In this document: positions 40,449-48,102 of the stretch, in pieces | Layout: the number at the start of each line of letters is the position of its first letter | Position numbering within the stretch: the first letter of the stretch is position 1 | From: a virus | Length of the DNA stretch: 51,097 nt | Reading direction: 5' to 3' (one strand) | IMG/VR virus record: IMGVR_UViG_3300050821_005377 | Location: 1 to 51,097 of that record | Notes under the pieces: model-generated | Database searches by the model: none | What the model was told of the DNA's origin: nothing | What the model saw: only the letters and a program-made list of their open reading frames with translations | Program-made: the position numbers and the translations under genes

Positions 40449-41468
40449 CTACTCATCGCGTTTTATGGTTGTAACCTTCTCACGCATATTCTTCCAACTG
40501 CCGTGGTCCGTGAATAGAGAGCCTAGGTAGCCTAGCCCCTTAAGTGACTCAGGTTGTAATGCGTGGCTGAGCAACATCGTATCGTGCTCACAATTGTAGA
40601 CTTTTAGCCCATAACTACGCCAAAGGAATGCAATATCATACATGCCGTTCTGCATCACTTTAGGGATAGCTCGATCCATGAGTAGCTTGCGTATAAAGCC
40701 CCAAGCTTGTCCCTCGCTTCGCTGATCAGGCCAATAGCTTCTTCCCTTTCGCCTTCGGTCAAAGATTGGAATAACGAGAGCATCTCCGGTTGAAGGTGCG
40801 AACCCAATGCAGGTGATCTGGACACCAGCTGTTTCAATATCCACAGCCAGCGACTGGCATCCTCGGATGTGTAGGGCATAGAAGTCCTCTAAGTCGGAGA
40901 TGGTTTCGGGGATATGGACGGAGACGGCGGGGCGACGGATTTCAGGGAAGGTGGACTCGCGGGCGGCTTTGATGAGGTCCATTACGGTGGTGGGTCGGAG
41001 TTCCCATTGCCGGCAGACGGCGGCGGGGTGGTAAGTGGGGAGGACCTTGTAACCAGTAACAGTGCAAGTAGAAAGCTCAGTAGTTCCACGATACTTGGAG
41101 ATGGATGTTCTTCCGAGAAGCGCCCAAGATGCTGTATTTCCGAGGGCAATAATAATGTTTGGATCGACAGCGACCAGTTCTTCGCCGAGGCGGTTAAGCT
41201 CAGGGATGAATTCGGTTCGAACATATTTAGATTTGACAAGGGCCGGGTACCCGGCGATGCCTTCGGCTTTTGTTCCACAGAAGAACTCCACTTGGTTGCC
41301 GAGGGGATGGAGGGAAAACACATTTGTGAGGAAGCATTCGCTCCTATGGATACCAGCGTCCTCCAACATTCGAGTTAGCTCTTGCCCACTATAACCCACA
41401 AATGGCATACGAGCTTTTTCTTCGGCTTCGCCCCAGGCTTCGCCAACTATTGCGATTGAGCATTGCAT
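40449..41468 (-). CDS. Uracil-DNA glycosylase-like / 3'-5' exonuclease fusion
   Basis: A 339-aa protein. Residues about 5-160 form a UDG-superfamily (family 4/5-like) domain: VGEAWGEAEEKARMPFVGYS with LTNVF, LGNTAS near 110 and TYHPAAV near 146-151. Residues about 200-339 are a DnaQ-like exonuclease: motif I SLAVDIETAG (Asp210, Glu212), motif II QNGMYD (Asp278), then HDTMLLSHAL (Asp296). Motif III is absent here and starts the next gene. SPO1-type polymerases carry UDG-like, exo and pol domains in one chain; here the chain is split. Whether the glycosylase is active is unknown. Confidence 0.85.
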   Translation of the reverse strand: MQCSIAIVGEAWGEAEEKARMPFVGYSGQELTRMLEDAGIHRSECFLTNVFSLHPLGNQVEFFCGTKAEGIAGYPALVKSKYVRTEFIPELNRLGEELVAVDPNIIIALGNTASWALLGRTSISKYRGTTELSTCTVTGYKVLPTYHPAAVCRQWELRPTTVMDLIKAARESTFPEIRRPAVSVHIPETISDLEDFYALHIRGCQSLAVDIETAGVQITCIGFAPSTGDALVIPIFDRRRKGRSYWPDQRSEGQAWGFIRKLLMDRAIPKVMQNGMYDIAFLWRSYGLKVYNCEHDTMLLSHALQPESLKGLGYLGSLFTDHGSWKNMREKVTTIKRDE

Positions 41469-41656
41469 ATTGCCAAGTCCCTCAACAGTCTCTTTATGGT
41501 AGCCTCGGATAGTGGGTAGTCTTTAAACTCTCCACCCTCCTGGGCAATGCGAAGAACGGGGCGCCTGTCTGTGACTACCATGTAGATGAGAACTCTACCT
41601 GAAAAAATTGCCCCCGGATTGATCGGTATGGGCGCATCGCACCGGGGGCACTTCAT
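41447..41656 (-). CDS. Small zinc-knuckle protein, 69 aa
   Basis: Begins MKCPRCDAPIPI (CxxC) and ends LAICNAQSQ; a basic beta segment lies between. The ribosome site GGAGGGGA is within the last codons of the preceding gene. The 3' end overlaps the UDG-exo gene by 22 bases. Possibly a replication accessory; no family. Confidence 0.65.
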   Translation of the reverse strand: MKCPRCDAPIPINPGAIFSGRVLIYMVVTDRRPVLRIAQEGGEFKDYPLSEATIKRLLRDLAICNAQSQ

Positions 41657-41659
41657 TGC

Positions 41660-41905
41660 TTATCCCCTCCAGGTTACGGCTTTGACTGCCCACATCTGCG
41701 CACCCTGCGCTTCTGTGATAGCGATCGAGCAGAGCCGAACTATCTCAGGATTGTCACCACGCTCGGCGTATCCCTTGCGGAAGTCGTCGAGGTGGTCGAT
41801 GATATTGGCGTAGAGCTTCTTGAGTTTGTCAACATCTCCCATCCCGGATGGGTTGAAGGAGAGGCCAACGGCTTTTTCGCCAAAGGTCTGTGCGCGTTCG
41901 TCCAT
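41660..41905 (-). CDS. acb2: Acb2/Tad1-like hairpin protein (anti-CBASS/Thoeris sponge)
   Basis: An 81-aa helical-hairpin protein. The pattern GEKAVGLSFNPSG near the start, two central helices (VDKLKKLYANIIDHLDDFR) and the C-terminal AITEAQGAQMWAVKAVTW match, as I remember it, the Acb2/Tad1 hairpin-domain family. Acb2 proteins sequester cyclic nucleotides and so block CBASS; some also bind Thoeris signals. The match is from memory of the family pattern, not a search. The gene is coupled to the SSB-like gene upstream (GGAGGAG then TAAC ATG). Confidence 0.7.
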   Translation of the reverse strand: MDERAQTFGEKAVGLSFNPSGMGDVDKLKKLYANIIDHLDDFRKGYAERGDNPEIVRLCSIAITEAQGAQMWAVKAVTWRG

Positions 41906-41906
41906 G

Positions 41907-42425
41907 TTACTCCTCCACCGCGGCCACGCTGGCCACCTTCGCGCTCACGCCCGTTCCGTCTTGGAACGACTCGTGCCGCATGGTGACGATCAGTTGGGAG
42001 CCAGGGGCCTCTTCGATCAACTGTGCCAGCGATTTGTCTGTTATAATCTCACCGTTCTCATCAGCTTCGGCGACGCCACAAGCAACAAGCATGTCAGTGA
42101 GACGATATAGGGCTTTCTCAACGAGGTAGTAAGTGTCTTTGATCGTGCATTCAGACAGTTTCTTCTTTTCACCTTTCTTGTTTGTCAGCCACGCATCGAG
42201 AGCCTCTTCATCCACCGAGCTCATGGCTTCGAGGATTTTGTAGGTGAACTCGACGAAGGGGGTTTGCTTCTTTGCTGATTTGTCTTGCCTGGGTTGACCA
42301 GTGACGACGCAGACGTAGTCGCCAGTAGGCATTGCCTCAGGGCGTTCGACATCTGAGGCTTTGGTGTTGAGAATATCGGAGAAGGATGTTGCGGAGGTGC
42401 GTTGTGCTGTGGCGGCTTTTGCCAT
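41907..42425 (-). CDS. SSB-like protein beside the recombinase
   Basis: A 172-aa protein with a beta-rich middle (AMPTGDYVCVVTGQPRQDKS then FVEFTYKIL) and an acidic C-terminus ending VAAVEE. It lies directly behind the RecA-like gene, as phage single-strand-binding or recombination partner proteins do. No exact family recognised; the SSB role is inferred from position and beta/acidic-tail layout. Confidence 0.5.
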   Translation of the reverse strand: MAKAATAQRTSATSFSDILNTKASDVERPEAMPTGDYVCVVTGQPRQDKSAKKQTPFVEFTYKILEAMSSVDEEALDAWLTNKKGEKKKLSECTIKDTYYLVEKALYRLTDMLVACGVAEADENGEIITDKSLAQLIEEAPGSQLIVTMRHESFQDGTGVSAKVASVAAVEE

Positions 42426-42428
42426 GTG

Positions 42429-43247
42429 CTATGCTTTCCGTTTGAGTGGGGTGACTTTGGCTGGTTGTGCGCGGAGAACCGCGAAGATGTCGGCTAGGCC
42501 TGTTTCGATGGGGTACTCCTCTGCCATGTCGAAGGGCTTGGGGTTTTTGAGATCGATGGTTCGGGTGGGGACGGTTTTGATCCGGCGGCGGCCTCCTTGG
42601 ACGGTTTCGAAAAGGGCTACGGTGTTGAAGTAAGCGTTCACCTTAGAGGCGATTGCCTTACCTACTGTTGAGGGGAAGCCCTTTGATTTGCCCTCATCAG
42701 TATCTACGAAAACGATATGGGAGTTCATGATGACGTTAGTTTCGAAGTTGTCGGAGTTGAGCTGGGCAAGGACGGCAAGGATGCCCTTTTGAGCCTCGAA
42801 GAATGTTGAGCGTTTGTCTGGGTTGGCATTGATCGAGTCGTAGAAGTTCCAGGCGGCGTCGGAGAGGAAGGTTAGAGTGTCGAGGACAAGGATACAGTCG
42901 GGCCCCCAGTTAGCAGGTGGGCCAAGGTCAACGTCGTCATACTTCCACCGGTCGAGCATCTTGAGGGTGTTGATAAAGGCCGTGGCCGGACCTTTAAGCG
43001 CGGGGCCGTTAGCTGTAGCGTGACGGTTGTCGCGAAGGGTGCGATACTCGATACTGGCAATCTTATCAGGGCATTCTTTCAGAACGTAGTTCTTGAGCGA
43101 GTCAAGGCCGTTATCGAGATCGAGGATGCGGAGTTTGTAACCTGCGACGACGAGGGAAGTGAGGCCGCCGGTTTTGCCTGTGCCGGGGTTGCCCATGCAG
43201 CAGAGTTTGGTGAACTCATTGGACTGGTGATCGGCGAGGGAGGTCAT
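42429..43247 (-). CDS. Sak4-like RecA-fold ATPase (AAA_24)
   Basis: A 272-aa protein. Walker A GNPGTGKTG at residues 19-27, Walker B ILVLDTLTFL near 105, and a later SHIVFVDTDEG segment give the shape of Sak4-like phage recombinases. These help single-strand annealing and recombination-dependent replication. ATG 43247 is used, 2 bases after the previous stop; ATG 43262 (five extra residues) is an alternative. C-terminus VTPLKRKA. Confidence 0.82.
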   Translation of the reverse strand: MTSLADHQSNEFTKLCCMGNPGTGKTGGLTSLVVAGYKLRILDLDNGLDSLKNYVLKECPDKIASIEYRTLRDNRHATANGPALKGPATAFINTLKMLDRWKYDDVDLGPPANWGPDCILVLDTLTFLSDAAWNFYDSINANPDKRSTFFEAQKGILAVLAQLNSDNFETNVIMNSHIVFVDTDEGKSKGFPSTVGKAIASKVNAYFNTVALFETVQGGRRRIKTVPTRTIDLKNPKPFDMAEEYPIETGLADIFAVLRAQPAKVTPLKRKA

Positions 43248-43249
43248 TG

Positions 43250-43435
43250 TCAGTCGTCCCATCTATCAGTTGCGTTGTGAATTTCGTCCCACACGCTTTT
43301 ACGGATTTTGGCTTCGAGGTCTTTGATTTCCTTTTCAGTGTAAACGTGCACAGGCCCATCGGCAACTGCCACGTCGAGCTCGAGCCGCGCCCATAGGGCG
43401 CCTTCGAACTCTTTAAGATAGGTTATTTTTGGCAT
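43250..43435 (-). CDS. Small protein, 61 aa, unknown
   Basis: Starts MPKITYLKEFEGALWARLEL at 43435; the C-terminal half is an amphipathic helix (YTEKEIKDLEAKIRKSVWDE). The upstream extension to 43483 is the end of the next gene out of frame. Coupled position before the Sak4-like gene. Confidence 0.6.
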   Translation of the reverse strand: MPKITYLKEFEGALWARLELDVAVADGPVHVYTEKEIKDLEAKIRKSVWDEIHNATDRWDD

Positions 43436-43631
43436 TTGCCAAAATCTCCGTGTAAAGTGTGAGCAGGTCCCCCTCTCGAACATCCGCCTTCGGCCCGGTG
43501 CAGATTAGATGGCCAAGGCCGGGGAGGTGGATTGAGAACTCTAGCGAGGGACCGATGTCGTTGATCTTATCGACGCGGAACTTGCCAAGGATGAGTTTGT
43601 AGCGGATGGGTTCGGATTGAGGACTATCCAC
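43413..43631 (-). CDS. Small beta-rich protein, 72 aa
   Basis: Start GTG at 43631, with CAGGAG 9 bases upstream. Reads MDSPQSEPIRYKLILGKFRV then beta strands (LEFSIHLPGLGHLICTG). It overlaps both neighbours, 23 bases ahead and 91 behind. No family recognised. Confidence 0.6.
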   Translation of the reverse strand: MDSPQSEPIRYKLILGKFRVDKINDIGPSLEFSIHLPGLGHLICTGPKADVREGDLLTLYTEILANAKNNLS

Positions 43632-43750
43632 GTTGGGTAACTCCTGAGTTTGTAGGCATAGCAGCCGTAAGGTATGTCATAGAGTGATGGGCCTTCGTAG
43701 TTGTCAAAGCCCATAATGACATTTACTATCTGGGCTTGAGAGGGTTCCAT
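43541..43750 (-). CDS. Small protein, 69 aa, unknown
   Basis: Starts MEPSQAQIVNVIMGFDNYEG, overlapping the nuclease gene by 25 bases. The first ~45 residues are protein-like; the last 25 are S/T-rich and lie in the overlap with the following gene, so they may be a tail fixed by that frame. Function unknown. Confidence 0.5.
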   Translation of the reverse strand: MEPSQAQIVNVIMGFDNYEGPSLYDIPYGCYAYKLRSYPTWIVLNPNPSATNSSLASSASIRSTTSVPR

Positions 43751-44691
43751 CTGCTCTGCTCATCGAGTTTGGTAAACTGCGTCTTCAAGAAAGTCTCCCT
43801 CACACTCGGGTCCTTCCCACAGATTTCCCGGAAGGGGCAACCTGCCCGGTCGTCTTTCTCGGATCGGTAGTGGCCGCAGGATTTGTCATTCATGGGCCAG
43901 TAGTTGTTGATGGCATACTGTTCGGCCAAGGTTAGCCAGTACTTGAGGTCCTGCACCCACTCCTGCGTCTGCGCCGGGGTGCGGTAGGTGAAGCCCCGGC
44001 CAAAGCGGCTTTCGTCTTCGAGGATTTGCGCTGCGTCGATGATGACGCCTCGGACGGGGGTGCCAAGGACGACCTGCCCCGCGAAGGAGTAGAGGGACAT
44101 TTGATTGTCGGGTTCGAATTGGGAGAAGAACCAAGCGCCGGGGGCGGCCGTGGTGGTTTTGCGGTCCATGACGAAGAGGTCGTCGTTCATGGAGACGACG
44201 CGGTCGAGGTGGCCGGAGAGGATGTAATTGACTTGAACTCCATTATCTGCCCAACTCGCCGGCCCCCAGTCCAACTCAAACCGGAAGCTCAACTCTACCG
44301 CGGGCTTTCCGTCGGTGAGGATGTGGGTCTTCGTATTCTCATTCCTAAACTGATCCAAATACCAAACCACCGTGCGTACCAAACCACTACGGGTCTTGGT
44401 CTTATGGTCGGGATCAAAGTCGGCAGTCCGTATAAGTAATTCTCGAACCGTGTCGTGGACCGCGTCATCATGCCGAATACCGGAAGCACGCGACACGTCG
44501 TAATCTTGAAGCGCATGGTGATACTCCTGGCCGAAGCGGAGATGGACAGACTCCTCCTGCGAGGACCAACCCTCTACCATTTGATAGTAATACAACCGCG
44601 GGCAGACCTTGAGCCAGCCGAGGCTTGTACTATCCCAAGCCACTTGTATATGTGTTCCAGGGAGGAAGGGGGATTGGACTTCGTCGGTCAT
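43726..44691 (-). CDS. Cas4/RecB-like PD-(D/E)XK nuclease with Fe-S cysteines
   Basis: A 321-aa exonuclease-like protein. VCPRLYYYQM near residue 30 gives the first cysteine. The nuclease core has SGHLDRVV and FVMDRKTT (about 163-185; Asp, Asp and Lys). Three cysteines near 270-290 (KSCGHYR, GCPFREICG) complete a Cas4/AddB-type 4Fe-4S site. GTG 44703 is an alternative start, but ATG 44691 overlaps the previous TGA. Likely end-processing for recombination together with the Sak4-like protein. Confidence 0.85.
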   Translation of the reverse strand: MTDEVQSPFLPGTHIQVAWDSTSLGWLKVCPRLYYYQMVEGWSSQEESVHLRFGQEYHHALQDYDVSRASGIRHDDAVHDTVRELLIRTADFDPDHKTKTRSGLVRTVVWYLDQFRNENTKTHILTDGKPAVELSFRFELDWGPASWADNGVQVNYILSGHLDRVVSMNDDLFVMDRKTTTAAPGAWFFSQFEPDNQMSLYSFAGQVVLGTPVRGVIIDAAQILEDESRFGRGFTYRTPAQTQEWVQDLKYWLTLAEQYAINNYWPMNDKSCGHYRSEKDDRAGCPFREICGKDPSVRETFLKTQFTKLDEQSRWNPLKPR

Positions 44692-44831
44692 TTCGACCAC
44701 CAATGAAATTGAAATGGACCAAAGCCAGCGAAGTTTGCTTTAATAGTTGGGAAGTCGCTATCAATACTCTGGTGCCACCAAGGTAGATGCCACTTCCAAG
44801 GCTTGTACCAGTTGGGGATAAGATGCCTCAA
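44688..44831 (-). CDS. Tryptophan-rich microprotein, 47 aa
   Basis: Start is TTG at 44831, 8 bases after GAGGAGG; this site is made by the last codons of the previous gene, whose TGA overlaps the TTG. The product begins MRHLIPNWYKPWKWHLPWWH and ends FQFHWWSK: seven Trp in 47 residues. Its stop overlaps the nuclease start (ATGA). Function unknown; strict coupling on both sides argues that it is real. Confidence 0.6.
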   Translation of the reverse strand: MRHLIPNWYKPWKWHLPWWHQSIDSDFPTIKANFAGFGPFQFHWWSK

Positions 44832-45076
44832 GGTATCGTCCTCCTCTTCACCACCTGCGGGGCTTTGCCCAAGCCGATCTTGGCGAGGTCTACCTTCGGC
44901 CCTTCGTTCTTCTTCGGCTTGACGCCTGCATCGACGAGTTGGCGGTTGCGGCGATGGTAGGCGATGACTTCGTCGATGTTCCTCGCGGAGAGTTCGAGCG
45001 GGTCCATCGACATGAGCCAGTCGAGGTAGTTGCCGGTGCCGGGGAAGCGGGGGTCGTGATCCTCTTGCTCAGCCAT
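44828..45076 (-). CDS. Small protein with KRRxIP tail, 82 aa
   Basis: Starts MAEQEDHDPRFPGTGNYLDW; helical middle (LSARNIDEVIAYHRRNRQLV), then a K/P linker and the tail VVKRRTIP. The tail codons AAGAGGAGG are the Shine-Dalgarno of the Trp-rich gene. The same kind of tail is found on two other genes of this operon (48517, 49989). Unknown function. Confidence 0.7.
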   Translation of the reverse strand: MAEQEDHDPRFPGTGNYLDWLMSMDPLELSARNIDEVIAYHRRNRQLVDAGVKPKKNEGPKVDLAKIGLGKAPQVVKRRTIP

Positions 45077-45237
45077 TACTCTAACTCCAGATGTTTTGCG
45101 GCGCTGAGCAGAGGAAAGTAGAAGTCATTAGTAACTCCTAGCTGTCTTGCCAAACTATATAATAGTTTAGCTAAAGATTGTGTGTCATCTTTGTTCCTAA
45201 GCTCCTCAAGGTCAGCTGGTATGAATGGATCAGTCAT
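45076..45237 (-). CDS. Small helical protein, 53 aa
   Basis: Starts MTDPFIPADLEELRNKDDTQ and ends SAAKHLELE. Start chosen at 45237, inside the end of the previous gene; stop TAA shares a base with the next ATG. No family recognised. Confidence 0.6.
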   Translation of the reverse strand: MTDPFIPADLEELRNKDDTQSLAKLLYSLARQLGVTNDFYFPLLSAAKHLELE

Positions 45238-45394
45238 CTTTAAACATCCTATTCTTGCTCCTGACGAAGTCATGCACGATCTCGCGAACCTTCTCCGACC
45301 AACGCTCGTAGTTGGCTTTTAGGAATTCATAGTCCTTTGCCCAGATGTTGAGGGTGACCTTCTTGTGGGGCTCTTCGAGCGGGGGAGTTGGCAC
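45230..45394 (-). CDS. Small helical protein, 54 aa
   Basis: Start GTG at 45394, with AAAGGAG 8 bases upstream (inside the HTH gene). Reads MPTPPLEEPHKKVTLNIWAK then helical YEFLKANYERWSEKVREIVH. Overlaps the HTH gene by 68 bases. Possibly a partner or small regulator; unknown. Confidence 0.6.
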   Translation of the reverse strand: MPTPPLEEPHKKVTLNIWAKDYEFLKANYERWSEKVREIVHDFVRSKNRMFKDD

Positions 45395-45545
45395 GAGGCT
45401 TGCTCCTTTCATAGAGCATGTAGAGGTAAACTCGGGAGATGCCAAAGTCGCGGGCGATGCGCTTGGGGTGGTTAGCGATGTAGAGGTTGTAACGGGCGAC
45501 GATCTCAGCTATCTGGGCATCGGTGACCCTACGTGGGCGGCTCAT
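45327..45545 (-). CDS. Small HTH protein, 72 aa
   Basis: MSRPRRVTDAQIAEIVARYN followed by KRIARDFGISRVYLYMLYER is a clear helix-turn-helix, of the type in resolvase C-termini and small phage regulators. The tail is basic and overlaps the next gene. ATG 45545 has GGAGG 8 bases upstream. Likely a transcriptional regulator of this operon or a DNA-binding subunit. Confidence 0.7.
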   Translation of the reverse strand: MSRPRRVTDAQIAEIVARYNLYIANHPKRIARDFGISRVYLYMLYERSKPRANSPARRAPQEGHPQHLGKGL

Positions 45546-45931
45546 GTTCTTCGCCTCCGGATGCCATTCTCCGAATAGTTGTTGATCGGGGAAAGGTCGT
45601 GGATGTTTTCGCAGGTTTCGATTGGCGGAAGCTCTTCGGTTTCCCCGGGGAGCTTGCGGGGCTCGATATAGACCCACCATTTCTCGTCGATGAAGCGGGG
45701 ATTGGGGAGGATGAGGGCGTCGTAGGGGGAAGTGCCCAGGTGTGGGTCGTCGGTGGCGAGGGCCGAGTGTTCGTTTCGGGAAAGTATGCGGGCGTAGTTC
45801 AGGCGCACGCGGAGATGGTGGGCGGCGCCGGAGGTGGGGCAGGAATGGCGGATGCCTGCGGGGGAGTCCATGGCACGATCTAAAAGATGAAAACAATCTT
45901 CATATGCCGCTCTTGAAGTCGAAACCGTCAT
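45542..45931 (-). CDS. Unknown protein, 129 aa
   Basis: Starts MTVSTSRAAYEDCFHLLDRA; a helical N-terminal third (VRLNYARILSRNEHSAL) and then a W/P-rich beta part (FIDEKWWVYIEPRKLPGE). Ends GIRRRRT, whose codons contain the CGGAGG ribosome site of the HTH gene. ATGA overlaps at both ends. No family recognised. Confidence 0.65.
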   Translation of the reverse strand: MTVSTSRAAYEDCFHLLDRAMDSPAGIRHSCPTSGAAHHLRVRLNYARILSRNEHSALATDDPHLGTSPYDALILPNPRFIDEKWWVYIEPRKLPGETEELPPIETCENIHDLSPINNYSENGIRRRRT

Positions 45932-46155
45932 TTGGGTGGCTCTATCGGCGCCCAGTGTGTGATTTCTTCACTTTTAATATCGCTTTCCCATTCCCATCCA
46001 TTCACACCTGAGATGCACCAACCGTAACTTGTGTATTCCACGACAGCCATTGTTTCATAATAGAATTTTTCTATCCCAAATTTATCTACATTAGGTTGAT
46101 AGGCAAGAATAGGTGTGCCATCTCGTGGTGCTGTTTCTATTGGTTGCCAATTCAT
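45928..46155 (-). CDS. DUF551-like small protein, 75 aa
   Basis: Starts MNWQPIETAPRDGTPILAYQ and ends ITHWAPIEPPK. The 'WxPIETAPxDGxxIL ... ITHWxPxPxPP' layout is the DUF551 family, common in phages and of unknown function. ATGA-coupled to the helicase gene upstream. AT-rich compared with neighbours. Confidence 0.78.
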   Translation of the reverse strand: MNWQPIETAPRDGTPILAYQPNVDKFGIEKFYYETMAVVEYTSYGWCISGVNGWEWESDIKSEEITHWAPIEPPK

Positions 46156-47597
46156 TTAATATCCGTTGTGTTGATTTCATAGTAGGTTTCCATCGCGCGG
46201 GTCAGGATGACGTAGCGGAGGTTTAGGTCTTGCTCATCGGGGCGGAGGAGGAAGGGGTCCAGGTGATAGACAATAGGCCACTCCAACCCTTTAGCCTTAT
46301 GGCCCGTGAGTAGTGTGATTGATCCGGATTGCTTAAAAAGATGTTCCGCATAAGCAATGGCTTGGGAGAGAGTCCGCCCGGTACGGGCGAATACGCGCAT
46401 ACATTCAGCGATATCTTGAGCGGTCGTAGAGCCCTTGGCGATTTTCTCGGACTCCCAGTGAGTGATCGCATTGAGAAGGGCCTCCTGTTTGGTGTTGTCG
46501 TCTCCTAATCGCCGCATGATCCCAATAACGCGAGGCCCCACATCGCTACCAGCGACACTAACACTGCGCCCCGCAGCCAAGAGGCGAAGGGCCAAGGCAA
46601 AGAGAGGAGCATTATTCCGACAGATGATAACAGAGCCATCGGTAAAGCTATTGAGCGTAGGGTTGCGAAGAGCCGCGACACGACCGCCCTCCTTGAGCCA
46701 TTGCATGTTGGGGGCCCGCCAGCGAACGGCCTCGACGATTGCCTTGGGGCAACGGAAGCTGACGGAGAGGTCGGCGGGGGTCATCGCGAAGCGCGAGGCG
46801 AGCTTGCTCATTCCATTAGTTTCGGCTCCTCGAAATCGGTAAATAGATTGATATGGGTCCCCAACTGCAATAAGCCGACTTTTTGAAAGGTGATGGAGCA
46901 TTTGATGATTGACGGGGGAAAGGTCTTGCGCTTCGTCGATGAGGACAGCCGGAAACTTCGGGTATGTACCACCGAACAGTGCGGGCATATATACCTGATC
47001 GTTATAGTCGATGAGGCCCGCGTACGCGGATTTGATCGAGCGGAGGAGGACCTCTTCGAGGAGGAAGGGGCCGATTTCGCCGAGGTCTTCGGGGAGGTGG
47101 GCGTAGAACTCAACTCGTTCAAGAAGTCGTTTACCATTGGGGTACTTACCCTCAGGTATGTAGCCAAGGCTCTTCGCGAGCGCGACCGCCCCGATGACTT
47201 CCCAAAAGACTTCCCAAGCTTCGCTCGCTTCGCCACGGGGTAGCTCCTTTATGAGTTCTCGGAGGAGGTCGGGGGTTTTCTTGGGGTCGAGAGACACCCT
47301 ACCCGCGCAAGCAGTAGACCATATACGATGCCCCAGGCCATTAAAAGTACGTACAGTGGTTGTGGATTTGAAGCGTTTAGCCATGACATCAGCAATCCGC
47401 CGATTAAAAGCCAAGCACAGAACAGGAGGCGTGAGTACATCTTGGATCATCTCCAGGGTGGTGGTCTTTCCAGACCCCGCAAGAGCGTTGATGATGAGGT
47501 TGGACGAAGTCCCTTGGACAAGGGAGAGGATATGCTCCTGCTCGGCGGTGGGCGGAGGGGTCAATGGCAATGAAGTCTGGACCTTAAGGGCTCTCAT
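46152..47597 (-). CDS. UvrD/Rep-like superfamily 1 helicase
   Basis: A 481-aa helicase. Walker A ALAGSGKTTT (residues 39-48), DEAQ box VLIDEAQDLS, motif III AVGDPYQSIYRFRGAE, motif IV SVSFRCP, motif V TGHKAKGLEWP, motif VI YVILTRAME. Shorter than UvrD (about 720 aa), lacking much of the 1B/2B insertions. Uses ATP to unwind DNA 3'-5' in the family; probably helps replication or recombination here. ATGA overlap with neighbours. Confidence 0.92.
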   Translation of the reverse strand: MRALKVQTSLPLTPPPTAEQEHILSLVQGTSSNLIINALAGSGKTTTLEMIQDVLTPPVLCLAFNRRIADVMAKRFKSTTTVRTFNGLGHRIWSTACAGRVSLDPKKTPDLLRELIKELPRGEASEAWEVFWEVIGAVALAKSLGYIPEGKYPNGKRLLERVEFYAHLPEDLGEIGPFLLEEVLLRSIKSAYAGLIDYNDQVYMPALFGGTYPKFPAVLIDEAQDLSPVNHQMLHHLSKSRLIAVGDPYQSIYRFRGAETNGMSKLASRFAMTPADLSVSFRCPKAIVEAVRWRAPNMQWLKEGGRVAALRNPTLNSFTDGSVIICRNNAPLFALALRLLAAGRSVSVAGSDVGPRVIGIMRRLGDDNTKQEALLNAITHWESEKIAKGSTTAQDIAECMRVFARTGRTLSQAIAYAEHLFKQSGSITLLTGHKAKGLEWPIVYHLDPFLLRPDEQDLNLRYVILTRAMETYYEINTTDIK

Positions 47598-47878
47598 TGG
47601 CGGGTCACCGGGCCCATGCTACTCACGTCCTTATGCGTCTCGATGATCGACTCGTTGAAGTCCTTGGCGAAGTCCGCGAACGGAACCGAGCGATCAGAGC
47701 AGGTATCGTAGAGCATGCAGATGGACATGCCGAGGATCGCGAGGACCTCGCGGGGTTGGTCGGTCACGAGGCAGATGATCGCGAGCCAGTCGTCGACGGC
47801 ATCGCTGAGCCAGAGGAGGTCGCCGCAACCGGAGTGGTGGTTGTGTTCGGCCCAAATGCAGGACCAGAGGTGGGGCAT
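47594..47878 (-). CDS. Unknown protein, 94 aa, cysteine-rich
   Basis: Starts MPHLWSCIWAEHNHHSGCGD. N-terminal His/Cys cluster (C7, H12, H14, H15, C18) could bind metal; the middle is hydrophobic helix (EVLAILGMSICMLYDTC). Ends coupled to the helicase by ATGA. No family recognised. Confidence 0.6.
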   Translation of the reverse strand: MPHLWSCIWAEHNHHSGCGDLLWLSDAVDDWLAIICLVTDQPREVLAILGMSICMLYDTCSDRSVPFADFAKDFNESIIETHKDVSSMGPVTRQ

Positions 47879-48102
47879 TAGTTGAACCCCGCTTTCGCGC
47901 GCATCGACTTGGTCGCGATGTTGATGACGTTCGTCTGGGACATCTTGAACATCTCGCCCACGGCGAGGAACCCTTGGCCGTGTTCGAAGTCGTCTTGGGC
48001 TTTGTAGAAATGGCCGAGGGTGTAGGAGGCCTCCTCAGAGAGCCTTAGCTGCTCCATTAAATGTGCGAATATATCGGCCTCGGACCTAACGACCTTACTC
48101 AT
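47878..48102 (-). CDS. Small protein, 74 aa, possible HTH
   Basis: Starts MSKVVRSEADIFAHLMEQLR. The last half (VGEMFKMSQTNVINIATKSM) resembles a helix-turn-helix. Stop TAA shares a base with the next ATG. Possibly a small DNA-binding regulator. Confidence 0.6.
   Translation of the reverse strand: MSKVVRSEADIFAHLMEQLRLSEEASYTLGHFYKAQDDFEHGQGFLAVGEMFKMSQTNVINIATKSMRAKAGFN

Noticed and set aside
40440-40460. Programmed frameshift joining UDG-exo and polymerase
   Set aside because: The polymerase frame has a TGA at 40455-40453, leaving almost no window for slippage, and no slippery heptamer; coupled reinitiation fits better.
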